Positions 33,780 through 44,867 of a DNA stretch of 64,000 nucleotides are shown here, piece by piece. The stretch's first letter is position 1. Each line of letters starts with the position of its first letter. The translations under genes were made by a program, and so were the position numbers. Origin of the DNA: Rhizophagus clarus (taxonomy: Eukaryota > Glomeromycota > Glomeromycetes > Glomerales > Glomeraceae); assembly GCA_015698045.1 (NCBI GenBank), contig BLAL01000011.1, positions 994,501 through 1,058,500 on the forward strand. The letters are read 5' to 3'. The notes under the pieces were generated by a model. It was given only the letters and a program-made list of their open reading frames with translations, had not been told where the DNA came from and made no database searches.

Positions 33780-34440
33780 ATTGTTTATAAATCAACTTTC
33801 TGAAATCCATCACTAAGTGCTATCTTTAGCTAGAACATTAAAGGATTCAGAAATAACCTTGACAAATTTTTCGACAGATAAAATTAAAGAACATTTAATA
33901 CACATAACTGCTGCTGCTGTAATAACTTTTCTCCGCCTGTAGCAATAGATTCTATTTTCGCATTATAAGTCATAATACCAATAGCTGGAGCAGTAATCAT
34001 GTTAATGTAAGGGACAAAAGCCAAACTAATGGTTTATACTAATACTACTTTATGCTTTCTTCTAAGTTCTATCATTTTTTTCTTCAAGGTTCTTAGTTTC
34101 TAGCTCCAAATCTCCCAAATCTCCAAATCTCAATATCTTACCTTTGTCTAATCTTTAAGTCAGTAAAAAGACAAGTATGAAGGCTTACTGTGTATATATT
34201 CATACATTTGTATATTCTTTTCTGCTTCTTTAGCCAAAAATTTGATACTGTAGTCTGCATATATACCTTTGCGTCATCAGTAACTGCATGTCGAAGGTCC
34301 TAGAACTTTTTTAAAGATGAGACATTTTCAACATAGCAAATTTTGAGGGATGAAGTAGCAATTAGTAGATTATTTGCGACTTTTTTAATTTCAGTTCCAA
34401 GTTTAACGAGACTTTGTCATTATTTTCCATGATGTGTTAT
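33780..34440 (-). pseudogene. Relic of a conserved protein gene
   Basis: On the minus strand a stretch at about 34020-33960 reads LAFVPYINMITAPAIGIMTY followed by NAKIESIATGGEK. After a one-base shift ITAAAVMCIKCSLIL and EKFVKVISESFNVLAKDS follow, then stops. Upstream fragments include DLRHAVTDDAKVY in another frame. The segments are strongly protein-like but no full frame remains. I recall similar segments in predicted Rhizophagus proteins of unknown function; no function is assigned. Confidence 0.5.
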
Positions 34441-34764
34441 TGAAAGGTACAAACAAAAGAGAAGAGAAAATGATAAGGTAATATAAACACTTTTGGGATG
34501 TTCATATAAATAAAAGTATTTCGTTAAGAATTCTGAGTGCAATGGCTTCTGCACATATATAATACTTTATGCGGATTTGTTTCTGGGAAAGTTCCGCTTT
34601 AGCCATTCTCCATATTAGGAGTTTAATATTCGATGAATAAATTATACGGTTTATAATAATTGTAACACAAATTTATCGCACCTAACCGCTGATTTCGCAA
34701 CTGATTTTGCATCACTTACAGTACCTGCATGATGTACCTTTTTCTGATTCTTGCCAAAGATATA

Positions 34765-34960
34765 CAGTGGTACCTCCCTATAGTCACGCAGTCGGGCACA
34801 TAGTGACTTTTAAAGCATAATGTGCTTATAAAGAGGTGCTATTATGATTGTGACTATAGAGAAGGATTCTTCTAATAATTTTTACCATTCAAAAAGCTCA
34901 AATATGTGCTTATATATATGATGTGCTTATATAGGGGGTGACTATATGGAGGTATGACTG
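34765..34960. mobile_element. pogo/Tc1-type MITE
   Basis: The left end CAGTGGTACCTCCCTATAGT and the right end ATGGAGGTATGACTG are inverted copies. TA flanks both sides (34763-34764, 34961-34962). The 196-bp interior repeats GTGCTTATA / GTGACTATA words. It is related to the element at 45313-45569. Confidence 0.8.
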
Positions 34961-35086
34961 TATTTTATATCATAATAAAATACATCTCTGTTTTCACATT
35001 TTATATAATAATCTGCAGTAAAGAGAAAATTTTGAAAAATTTTTATTGAAACATCTTACTGGACTTTATCCGAACTGGATCTACTA

Positions 35087-35542
35087 AGAAATCCCCATTA
35101 TAATACATGCTTGACATTCAAAATCTCGACAAATCATAGTACCAAATTTCAAAATCCTGAAACTTTATTATTCCTGACACTCATTATCCTGGCACTTGTT
35201 ATCCCGATACCATTATACCGAGATTTATTATCCTGACATTATTATTCCAATTTTTTGCGAAAGTATCATTAATTTTACGAAGTATTAATAAATGGTATCA
35301 TAATAATAATAAAAAAAAAAAATACTAATTATTATAATAAATACTAATAAATACATATGAATAAAAAAATAAATTTATCAAATTATTATTGTCTAGTAAT
35401 AACTAATATAAATTAAAACAAAGTTAATACATGTCGGTTAATGAATATCGGGAACAATGAAGTTTCAGGATTTTGAAATTTTGGTATTATGATTTGTCGA
35501 GATTTTGAATGTCGGGCATGTATTATAACGGGAGGGATTTTT
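35087..35542. mobile_element. MITE with about 75-bp terminal inverted repeats
   Basis: The left end (ATTATAATACATGCTTGACA, AAAATCTCGACAAATCATAG, TTCAAAATCCTGAAACTT) is inverted at the right end (35459-35540). The left interior has degenerate TTATTATCCTGACA-type repeats. No coding capacity. Exact ends and target duplication were not resolved. Confidence 0.75.
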
Positions 35543-35914
35543 GGATGGTTCTCTTATTATGAGACATAGCTACTTTCGAATAAATCTCATTGCTGTAAAC
35601 AGGCAGGAAGAGTACAATAAAAGCATACACAACCGTATATTAGGGATATTTTGTATGAAAAAGTATTGATGAAATTTGTATTAGAAATAATGTTTCAGCT
35701 CATGTATAATAGATAACAGATAACACTGTTATGTAATGGCCACAAAGTTCCCGTTTTTTTAGACTTATTTCGGTATATGATTATTACAAGAAAGAAACTG
35801 AGAAAATCTATCCTGTCATTCCGTTGTCACGGTTTCATGTGATTTCACTAACATGAAAAGTCATAAATGAATATTTTTAATATTTAGACTAAATAAATTT
35901 ATAAGCAATTTTAT
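35543..35914. other. Intergenic DNA, no gene seen
   Basis: No coding or repeat feature supported. Confidence 0.3.
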
Positions 35915-37085
35915 TTATATAAAAGAAAAAGTATTCCTATCTGATATTTTACTATTACTGTTAATCATTAAGCTGTAATAACTTTTCACAACAATATTGT
36001 ACAACCTAAACTCCTCCGCATCATCTTTCAATGAAAATAAATCTTCATTAAGAAAGGAATTATAAATAGACAAATATTTAACTCTTTTCTTTTTCATTAT
36101 ATATTTTTTTACGGAGGGTAAAATATTTTGATCCTTCTTGTTATAGATCTTGAGAATTTTTTAGAAATATTTTAAAATCATTTCCCTAAATTTAAATATT
36201 CAAATTTAGAAGGGAGGATTTGTCCTAAATATTGTAATGTGATTGAACTAAATTCAGTTTTGTTATTTTCACTCTTTAAATCAATTGAAAGATAATTGAG
36301 ATTGTGTTCAATATTTTTAATTAAATTGAAAATTTGATTAGCAATCTGACTTTCAAATCCACAAAAATCCAGAAATGCGATATTTTTACAATATCTTGTA
36401 GTTAATTTTAATAATTGTTGTTGTAAAAATAACGATGTATTATGTAAAGGACTAAGCCCGAAATTCTCTAAATAATCACCAATACTTTGTAATAATAATT
36501 CTAATGGTTTAACTTCAAGAATCTCATTTATAAATAAAGATTTTAATTTAAATGGTTTAGCTAAAAAAAATAATTTGTTGAATAAATCTAGCATTCAAAG
36601 AATAACAATTAATGATATGAACAGATTCCAAAGCATCAACTGACTCAAATGTTTTTACTTAAATCGATTATATCATTAAGATCAGCGTTATATAATGTGA
36701 TTGTTGTTAAGGTATTTGAATAATTATAACCCTTTGATAACAATGATTGGTATAAATTGAAATAATTATAATAAAATGAAATTTTTTTAAGATTTTGATG
36801 TGAATTAATTATTTGTAATATATGATTTTTAATTAATGTTAATTTATTACTAATGACGCGAGGTGAATAACCATTATCAGGTTTACCAATATAAAGATTT
36901 AAATTTTTAATATTATAAATGAAATATTTGCATTTTTTAAGATTAAATCAAAAACATCGTCGAAATAACTATAACTATGACAACTATCAATGATCTCAAT
37001 TTCAAAAGTATGTAAATTTACTTTATTTTCAATAATAATTTTAAATCATGTGATGACAATTTACGCAATTATTTTGCTTAAATGT
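35915..37085 (-). pseudogene. Truncated F-box/LRR gene, inverted relative to the 31.6-kb copy
   Basis: Reading leftward, fragments begin near 37060 with ENKVNLHTFEIEIIDS (compare NEVNLHTFSI in the plus-strand copy). Many stops follow up to about 36620. An open frame at 36594-36178 carries KPFKLKSLFINEILEVKPLE, NIAFLDFCGFESQI and NLNYLSIDLK. A last fragment at 36097-35915 has KKKRVKYLSIYN and SLKDDAEEFRLYN. All these blocks have counterparts in the 31627-33150 pseudogene, in the same order. The F-box half is missing. Confidence 0.75.
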
Positions 37086-38264
37086 AACACAACACGAAAA
37101 TAAATAAATGTAATCTTTATAATATATTTATTAACGAATGAGTCGAATGAGTTAACTCCAAACTATCTAATTTTATTATTTAAATTTACTTCTCTTGCAT
37201 TATAGTAGTAACTTCTGAACTTCCTTCGAATGAATACTATTATCACAATAAGACTTAAATAAAAAATTTAACTTTTAAGTGCCTTTACATCTGACGCATT
37301 AGGTAATTATACTTAAATGATCATTATTTAAGATTCTAAAATAAAAATCCTAAAAAAAAAATTTTTTTTTTATTTTTTGAAATTCTCAAATTTTGTAAAA
37401 AGAGCGAACATCCTCGTATTGTCACATCATTTATTAATCGTTTATTCAATATTGTCACATTAAAAAAATACCAATTAATTAATATAAGAAACTGAAATAA
37501 TTTTTGATTTGACTATTATTGAAGGTAAAATTATTCGAAATTAACTGAATTACATTAATTCATGTGAATTTTTATAATTAATGAATAATACAAAAATTCA
37601 TAATTTACAATCTCGAGATACAGTAATCGGATTTTAATAAATTATACACCACTAGATTGGTCTTAATGAAAGGATTCGAATGGTTGTAAATTCATTATGA
37701 TCAAATCAATATTGGTAAAGCTATTGCATTTACTAAATTAAATAATAATGTTATTTATATTAATAATTGTAAGTTTTTATTTAATGATAACTTCTGGTTT
37801 ATCAAAAGTAATCATGGTTTATTTTAACCATTTGATTCTTGAATACCTAAATAACGTACTGTTGAAAGTTTCATATTTCGCCCAAAGATCTGTGGTTTCG
37901 CCCGAAGCTAGTTAGTAGATGATCGTCATATATGAATTATTGAAAATTTTGACCTAAAGTTAACTTTGGAACCACATTTTATTTTGTCACAACACTTTTA
38001 TATTTAATTATTGATAACTCAGATTTAATATTAAATAAAATAATTAACTATAATTTTTAGACATTTGTGGTTGGGATGAGTCTTCAAAGTTAATGTGATA
38101 TCACATATAATATGATCGGCAAATGATCGACATGTGATATAAGGTAATGTCCACCTTGTTATGTACTGTACAGTACATGTAGTATTTACATTTCGAACTA
38201 CAAACAAATTATCACATGATGCCGATCGATTAACTTATAAACAACTCTAATTTCAAAAATCACA
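37086..38264. other. Intergenic region upstream of the kinase array
   Basis: A copy of the dispersed repeat (ATTGGTCTTAATGAAAGGATTCGAATGG type) is at about 37654-37690. Short palindromes such as TACTGTACAGTA (about 38165) occur near the gene start. No coding frame. Confidence 0.35.
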
Positions 38265-38642
38265 ATGTCATCTCGGTGTGAAGATTGTGAGGAAGTACGT
38301 ACAAATACATATTATAAATTTTGTAGTATACCGTGTCATTTGGAATATTTTGAGAAAAACTTTGCAAACTACATCAATAAAAGTGAAAAAATTAATGATT
38401 TTATACAACAAGTACAAATAAAAAGTTACTTATTGTGTGATAATATAATTAAATGGATCCCATACAACCAATTTAAGGATATTAAAATCATAGCTGATAA
38501 TGTTCTTGCTACAACATATTCAGCAGTATGGAGCAATTTTTCATTAGATTATGACAATTATGACAAAATGTTGTCTAATAAAAAAGTTACTTTAAAATGT
38601 TTATATTATTCACAAGATATGATCCATGGTTTTTCAGAGGAG
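38265..38642 (+). other. Kinase module 1 (open)
   Basis: Starts with the only candidate gene start (MSSRCEDCEEV). It has C4/C7 and C20/C24-like zinc-ribbon cysteines, then NFANYINKSEKIND, WIPYNQF and a degenerate glycine loop (IADNVLATTYS); VTLK keeps the lysine. 126 codons, donor GTAAAT at 38643. Confidence 0.75.
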
Positions 38643-41600
38643 GTAAATTTCTAATTTCTTGTAATTCAATGTTGTACTTGTAATTCCAATTGTAAATTAT
38701 ATTAACTTTTTTGTAATATAACAGATTCAAATATTTTCTCATCAAAATATTGAAATATATGGAATATCTAAAGATCCAGATACAAGCAATTATGTTATGG
38801 TTCTTCAGGATGGGATCTATTGTGAAAAATGTGGTAACCAATATACAGTTATATATATTAAATGGTGCAGCCCATGTCAAATAAATAATTTAAAGCAGAA
38901 TTTTGCAAACTGGACTAATGAAAATGAAAAAATTAACGATATCATTCAGGTAATGCGATTAAAAGTTGATTTATATTATGGTACAATAGTTGATTGGTTA
39001 CCATATAACCAATTTAATAACATCAGAGAAATAAGCGTTTATAATGTATTCGGCAATATGCAAGGATGGTCCATTAGAATATGATGAAAATAAAAAGAAG
39101 AAAGGAAGAATTCCTAACAAAAATGTCATATTGAAATGCTTATGCAAATCTGAAAATAATACCAGTGAATTCTTATACAAGGTATCATGAATACTAATAA
39201 TTCTATTGTAATTCAGTAATTCATTTTAATAACTTTTATTATATATATATAACAGGTTAGAACATATAAAAAACATGAATATTATATTAATAAAATATAT
39301 GGAATATCTCAAAATCCGAAAACAAAAGATTATATTATGATCCTTAATGATTATCATTGTGAAAAATGTGGTAAAATACTATCGTTTTATGCAGAAACAG
39401 GAAGAAAATGGTGTATACTATGTCAAATAAAAAATATAAACCAAAATTTTGCAAACTGGACCAGCGGAAATAAGAAAATTGATGGTTTTATTCAAGACAT
39501 GCAACTTAATTTAAGTCAGCTTGGTGATATAATAATTGAATGGATACCATATGATCAGTTTACTAATATCAAAAGAATAGACAAAAGTACTACATTACAT
39601 TCAGAAACACGGACGGATGGTTTATTACGATATGATCCTGTTAAATATAAATGGAAAAGAATACCCAATAAAATGGTAATTTTAAAGTACTTAAATAATT
39701 TAAATGAGGTATGGATTCATCTTTAAATTAAGTACTATTTTTTTCAATATAATAATTTTTTATGTTTTAACAGATCAAAACATGTCAATCTAAAGTATAT
39801 GGGATATCTCAAAGCCCAGATACAAATGATTATATTATGATTCTTAGTGATCACTTTTGTTGTAATACATGTGGTTATCAATATGATAGAGATATAGATG
39901 ATAAATGGTGTAAATCATGTCAAATAAGTAATTTAAAGCAAAATTTTGCAAACTGGACCAGTGGAAATGAAAAAATTAATGGATTCATACAAGAACTGCA
40001 ATCAAAAATCGAGAAACCTGAAGATATAATTATTGAGTGGATACCATATAACCAATTTATTAATATTAAAAAAATAGGCAAAGGTAATCTTATTACGGCA
40101 ATATGGAAGAATGGTCAATTAAAATATGATAAAAATAAAAAGGAACAAAAAAGGATGCCAATAAAGAAGTTGTATTAAAATATTTATGCAATTCTCAAGA
40201 TAACATCCGTGAATTTTTAGATGAAGTAATATAAAATTAATATTTTTCTAATACCAAGTTAAATAATTTTGTAACAATCCTTTATTTATATATCACACAG
40301 CTTGAATCATATTTAAGTAATAAGCATGTGATTTATGGAATATCTCAAAAACCAGATACAAAGAATTATATTGTGATATTACAAAATAATTATTGTAAAG
40401 ACTGTGGTAAAGCATATACAAGTATAAATAATAAATGGTGTAATCCATGCCAAGTAAATAATTTAAAGCAAAATTTTGCAAACTGGACTAGCAAAAACGA
40501 AAAAATTGATGGCCTTATTCAAGAAATGCAATTAAATATTGAGCATAGATATGATAATATAATTGCTGAATGGATACCTTATGACACATTTAAAAATATA
40601 AAAGAAATAAACAAAAATGATTTTGCTAAGTTTTATTCAGCAATATGGAAGGATGGTCCATTATGTTATAGTTATGATAAAGGAAAATTAATACGATTAC
40701 CTAACAATAAGGTTGTTTTAAAATGCTTGTACAATATACAAGATACTACCAATGAATTTTTAAATGTGGTATGAAATTTCTAATTTCTTTTAATTTATCA
40801 TAAGTATTTTTTATATTAACTTCTTCTTATTTTAAAGGATAAATCACTAATTATAAATAATAAAATATGTGGAATATCTCAAATTATCGTGCTGCGCTGT
40901 ATGATGTTGATGATTTGTAATTTAATTATTTTTTATGCGTAAGTTTAATAATTACAATAAACTATATTTAAGCTATAAACAATACATGTGTTATAATTAT
41001 TAATTATGGCTATTAGGATTATTATTGAAAATAATAACAGAATTGATAAAAACTTTATCAGCTGTTAATTTCGAAACTAATTCTTCCAAATTTTGACTTT
41101 TATTTTCTTGAATTTCATTTAAATCTTTTAATGGCCTTCTTGTAACTTTAATATTACTGTTTGCCGAATTAATAACTTCACGATTATCTAGAAAAAGTTC
41201 AATTTTGTTAAATTGATTATCAAAAAATAGAATAAAATTTTAGAATATTACCATTAAGCAATGATTTTGCAACAACGAAATTGTCTGTTGATAAAGTTGA
41301 TTGTTCCATTGATTCTTCTATAGAAGAAAATTAGAATGCAGGTCATTTATTAATGATTAAAAATTTCAAATTCTTACCTGATCGAATATTATTTTTATTA
41401 AAACCAAATGCTTCAACAAGGTTAAAAGCATTATTTCGTTGAATTTCAGTTTCTGGACGCTCATATCTAGCAAGCCCTTGCTCAGACTTATGTCATGTAC
41501 TTGCCATACATTCAGAATTTGAAAATCCTCGTCGCTTTAATATTTGTACTAGCGTTTTCCGACCTGAATGGTTACTAATTTTGCGATCATCCACGTTAAT

Positions 41601-44600
41601 TCCGGTTAAGGTAACAATTTTTTTCATAAAGGATTTAATTTCTTTTTCAGACACATGTTGCTTATGATACCATTGTCCATTAAATTCAACTGTATAATAT
41701 GAAATAAAAAATAATAAAAATTTTGACATTAGATTTGTCAAAAAAAAAAAAAATTTTAATATTTACCTTCACTAATATTGCATGGCTTTAAATAAAAATG
41801 TGGATCAGCTTGGGTTGGACGTTTGGTAAAATAATTTTCATACATTTCAATGATACTAGGTATTTCGGGAATGTATAACTTATCACCTTGAGATTCAATA
41901 TTATTGGCACCGCGTTGATTAGTTTTTGATTTGTAAATTATAACATCAAATCCACCATATTTGTCTTTTCTTCGTATAAAATTTTGAAGCTGCAAATTGA
42001 AATGTTCTCCTCCCCTTAACCCTAAAAAAATAGCATTAAAAAAAAAGATCCTATATAATAAACTCGCAGGATCATTGCCAGACATTGCTAGATGATCAAG
42101 AATCTGAAGAAGATCATCTTCAGTAAATCCATCAGCACCGTTACGCTCCCCACGACCTTGACTCACAAGACTCTTAACTTTACCATTCAAAATCTGCCAT
42201 AATTTGTAATATTGATCTTTATCCATAATGTTGATAGGTTTTGAAAGGACAGACTTATTATTCAAATGTCTATTTATTGCAAACATGCAACTATTAACTG
42301 AAGAAACATGATATTCAGAACCATCTTTTTTTCTCATTGCATGAACAAATCTACAAAGCTGATCCTCTAATTCTTCTTTTGTATCAACTTCCTCAATCAA
42401 TCCTTGATAATTAACATCTGTTCTAAATTTTTCTAAAGCTCGTATCCAATTTGAAGTTGAATAATCAGTATTTTTACATCGGCTACTATCAATAAGATTA
42501 CGAAGCTCATCATCAGTAGGCTTTTTATAAGTAAAGTTCACCTTTAATTTCTTACAAGGTCGTTTATCTTTGTTATCTTGCATCTTTAAAATATTAATAG
42601 AAAGGTTTTGTGTAAAAAAGAGAGTCAGAAATGGAGAGAAATGAAATTGGATAAAGAAAAAAAATGATAAAAGCTTAATTTATGAGTTTAATTCGAGTTT
42701 AATTAAAAGTTTAAATAAAACATCATAATGTCACACGATAATATCATTATTGTGCTTGCGTTGATAAATATAAAATTATTAACCAATGCTGCATTCTGAT
42801 TGGACAGATTTGGCCACTACGTGGCCAAATCCTTACCAATCATCTGCTAGCATTGGTTAATAATTGTAATATTAATCGCTACAAGCACTATAATTTATAA
42901 ATACAGATAGTAAGGATTATATCATTGTTTATCAAAATTATTATTGTGAAAAATGTGGCGATAAATATACATTTACGGATATTTATACAGTTATGGATAT
43001 CAAATGGTGTAAATCATGTCAGATAAATGAATTAAATCAAAATTTTACAATATGGACTAGCGGAAATAAAATGATTGATGATTTTATTCAAGAAATACGC
43101 TTAAATGTTAATGGTATTAATGATATAATAGTTGAATGGATACCATATAACCAGTTTAATAACATCAAAAATATTTATAATGATAGTTTATTTATAATAT
43201 ATTGAGCAATATGGATTAATGGTCCATTAAAATATTTATCAAATAAATATAGATGGGAAAGAATAGCTTATAAGAAAGTTACTTTAAAGTATTTATATAA
43301 TTCTCGAAATAATATCAGTAAATTTTTAAATGGGGTAGAAAGAGTCCCTTTACACCCAGAAGTGCATATGCCACAAAGAAAGTTATTTTTGTAATTCAAT
43401 TTATCACATAGTTTTTATCATAACATTTTTTATTATATTTAACAGGTCAAATTATATTCTACTAATAAAAGTGATAAATCTAACATTAAAATTTATGGAA
43501 TGTCCCAAGATCCGGATACAAAGGATTACATTTTGATTCTTCAAGATAGTTATTGTGAAAAATGTGGTAAGATGTATGCAAATATGAAAGATGTAAGTTA
43601 CAAATGGTGTAAACCATGTCAAATAAATGATTTTAAGCAAAATTTTGCAAATTGGACCAGTGGAAATGAAAAAATTGATGATTTTATTCAAGAAATGCAA
43701 TTAGGAATTAGAAATTGAGATGACATAATAGTTGAATGGATACCATATAATAAGTTTATTGATTTTAAAGAAATAGGCAAAGGTGGTTTTGCCACAGTAA
43801 ATCTTGCAATGTGGATTGATGGTCCATTAAAATATGGAAAGAAAAAAATGGGATGGGAAAGAATGCCTAATAAAAAGGTTGCTTTAAAAAGTTTACATAA
43901 TACTCAAAATATTACTAGTGAATTTTTAAATGAGGTAAGATTCTTTTTTAAATTTAATTAAATAATTCTAAATAATAATATTTTTACTTTCTAATAGGTC
44001 AAAGCATACTCTTACTCATATTCTAATCCTATTGATAATATTCCTCAAAATGACGATGGAATTCTTAAAATATATGGAATAACTCAAAATCCATCTACCA
44101 AAGATTATGTTATAATTCTTCAATATGCGGGTGAAGGAAATCTTTATAATTATAAAGATATTTCTAAAAATTGGTATTGGGCTGAAAGATTATATATATT
44201 AAGAATTATTATTAAAGGTCTTGAAAAAATTCATAAAACTCAAATGGTTCATCGTGACTTTCATATAGGAAACATATTAATGTTATCTGAATATGCTCTT
44301 ACAACTTTGCATTCTGTTAATAAAGTATGTATCTCAGATATGGGATTATGTGGAGAAATTGGTAATATGGATGAAACAAAAATTTATGGAGTTATGCCTT
44401 ATATGGCTCCCGAAGTATTAAGAGGTAACCCGTATATTCAAGCAGCGGATATATATAGTTTTGGTATGATTATGTATTTTATAGCAACTGGAAGACAACC
44501 TTTTGATGATCGTGCCCATGATGAGATTCTAGCATTAAATATATGTAATGGAACTAGACCTGAGATAGACGATCAAGGAGTGCCAGAATTTTATATTGAT

Positions 44601-44867
44601 GTAATGAAAAAATGTTGGGATTCAAATCCAGAAAATAGACCAACTGCTAGTGAGATAGAAAAATCAATTAATGTATATAATCCAGAAAGTGGCAAAGAAA
44701 TTATGAAGCAAAATAATAAAGCAGATGAATATAGAAAAGCAAATCTTTTGTCTATTAGAAATGCAACTCATCCACAAGCTTATTACACTTCTCGGTTACT
44801 TAACCCATTTACTAAAGATCTTCCAAAATATGATACTGAATGTTTAGAATGTGCAATCGATGATTAA
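38265..44867 (+). CDS. TKL kinase locus with seven tandem N-terminal exon modules
   Basis: Eight exons in register, all joined by short phase-0 introns. Exons 1-7 each encode a zinc ribbon (CxxC...WCxxC), the linker NWTSGNEKIDxFIQ, (E)WIPYNQF and the kinase N-lobe to an EFLNE-like end. Exons 2-7 additionally start with the beta4-beta5 piece IYGISQxPDTxDYI(M/V)IL, so the C-lobe part of the kinase is missing in each. Only exon 8 (43998-44867) continues past beta5 into a complete C-lobe: HRDFHIGN, DMG, APE and the tail THPQAYYTSRLL. Exons 1, 3 and 5 are open; 2 and 4 have 1-nt shifts; 6 has a TGA and a transposon; 7 has one TGA. The canonical kinase would be module 7 plus exon 8. It may now be a pseudogene or use alternative module choice. 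Confidence 0.65.
38725..39181 (+). other. Kinase module 2 (frameshifted)
   Basis: Starts after AACAG. IEIYGISKDPDTSNYVMVL leads straight into CEKCGNQY, KWCSPCQINNLKQNFANWT, then WLPYNQF. After VYN the frame must shift by one base to reach YSAICKDGPLEYDE and ILKCLCKS. Length 457 nt, one more than a multiple of three, confirms an indel near 39048. Confidence 0.75.
39256..39708 (+). other. Kinase module 3 (open)
   Basis: 151 codons without a break: IYGISQNPKTKDYIMIL, CEKCGKIL, KWCILCQIKNINQNFANWTS, WIPYDQF. The glycine loop is lost (RIDKSTTLHSET). VILK retains the lysine. Donor GTATGG at 39709. Confidence 0.75.
39774..40225 (+). other. Kinase module 4 (frameshifted)
   Basis: VYGISQSPDTNDYIMIL, then CCNTCGYQY, KWCKSCQISNLKQNFANWTS, WIPYNQF and IGKGNLITAIWKNG. 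One base is missing after RMP (near 40161); VVLKYLCNSQDNIREFLDE continues in the next frame. Exon length 452 nt agrees with a 1-nt loss. Confidence 0.75.
40301..40768 (+). other. Kinase module 5 (open)
   Basis: 156 codons: VIYGISQKPDTKNYIVIL, CKDCGKAY, KWCNPCQVNNLKQNFANWTS, AEWIPYDTF, a degenerate loop (NKNDFAKFYSAIW), VVLKCL. Donor GTATGA at 40769. Confidence 0.75.
41000..42583 (-). CDS. Crypton-type tyrosine recombinase with one premature TGA
   Basis: Four exons on the minus strand: 42583-41767, 41689-41378, 41317-41252, 41187-41000. Sum 1,383 nt, 461 codons. GT-AG introns keep the frame at each junction. Residues 180-195 hold LGLRGGEH with the first catalytic Arg (R190). Exon 2 encodes HSGR (H313, R316), GHKS-like H339 and the nucleophile Tyr in GLARYERP (Y348). 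This is the R-HxxR-H-Y set of tyrosine recombinases of the Crypton/DUF3504 kind. Codon 338 (41493-41495) is TGA where the family normally has Gly before HKS, so the protein would lack its catalytic Tyr unless read through. The N-terminal 150 residues look like a SAM-like DNA-binding core domain. The C-terminal tail is Lys/Asn-rich. Confidence 0.75.
42752..42898. repeat. Fold-back hairpin at the right end of the Crypton-like insert
   Basis: ATTGTGCTTGCGTTGATAAA ... ATTATTAACCAATGCTGCAT ... ATTTGGCCAC is followed after TAC by its inverted counterpart GTGGCCAAAT ... GCATTGGTTAATAAT ... CGCTACAAGCACTATAAT. Arms of about 70 nt pair with a few bulges. It could be a separate MITE or the terminal structure of the element. 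Confidence 0.7.
43446..43934 (+). other. Kinase module 7 with canonical glycine loop, one TGA
   Basis: Starts after AACAG: IYGMSQDPDTKDYILIL, CEKCGKMY, KWCKPCQINDFKQNFANWTS, then TGA at 43716-43718 between GIRN and DDIIVEWIPYNKF. It continues in the same frame with IGKGGFATVNLAMW and VALKSLHN. This is the only module with an intact GxGGF loop. 163 codons, donor GTAAGA at 43935. Confidence 0.75.
43998..44867 (+). other. Kinase C-lobe exon
   Basis: Begins after CTAATAG: VKAYSYSYSNP, IYGITQNPSTKDYVIILQYA, then the C-lobe with VHRDFHIGNIL (HRD intact), ISDMGLCG (DFG as DMG), MPYMAPEVL, AADIYSFGMIM, CWDSNPENRPTASEI, and the family tail THPQAYYTSRLL ... ECLECAIDD. 289 residues to the stop. It follows module 7 after a 63-nt intron. 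Confidence 0.9.

Larger units (their letters stand above)
40885..42898. mobile_element. Crypton-like element inserted in kinase module 6
   Basis: About 2.0 kb without similarity to the kinase modules interrupts the IYGISQ segment. AAAT lies at both borders (40881-40884 and 42899-42902). Rejoining there leaves the codon phase one base short, so the exact edges are uncertain. The inner ends are loosely inverted (ATTATCGTGCTGCG and, on the other strand, ATTATAGTGCTTGTAGCG). It carries the tyrosine-recombinase gene at 41000-42583 and a fold-back at the right end. Confidence 0.7.
40838..43334 (+). pseudogene. Kinase module 6, split by a 2-kb insertion
   Basis: The first 47 nt (KSLIINNKICGISQ) end at 40884. 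The module resumes at about 42899 with DSKDYIIVYQNYYCEKCGDK, KWCKSCQINELNQNF and WIPYNQF. An in-frame TGA at 43202-43204 sits where the sister modules have Ser (Y-stop-AIW). It ends ISKFLNG before GTAGAA at 43335. Confidence 0.75.
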
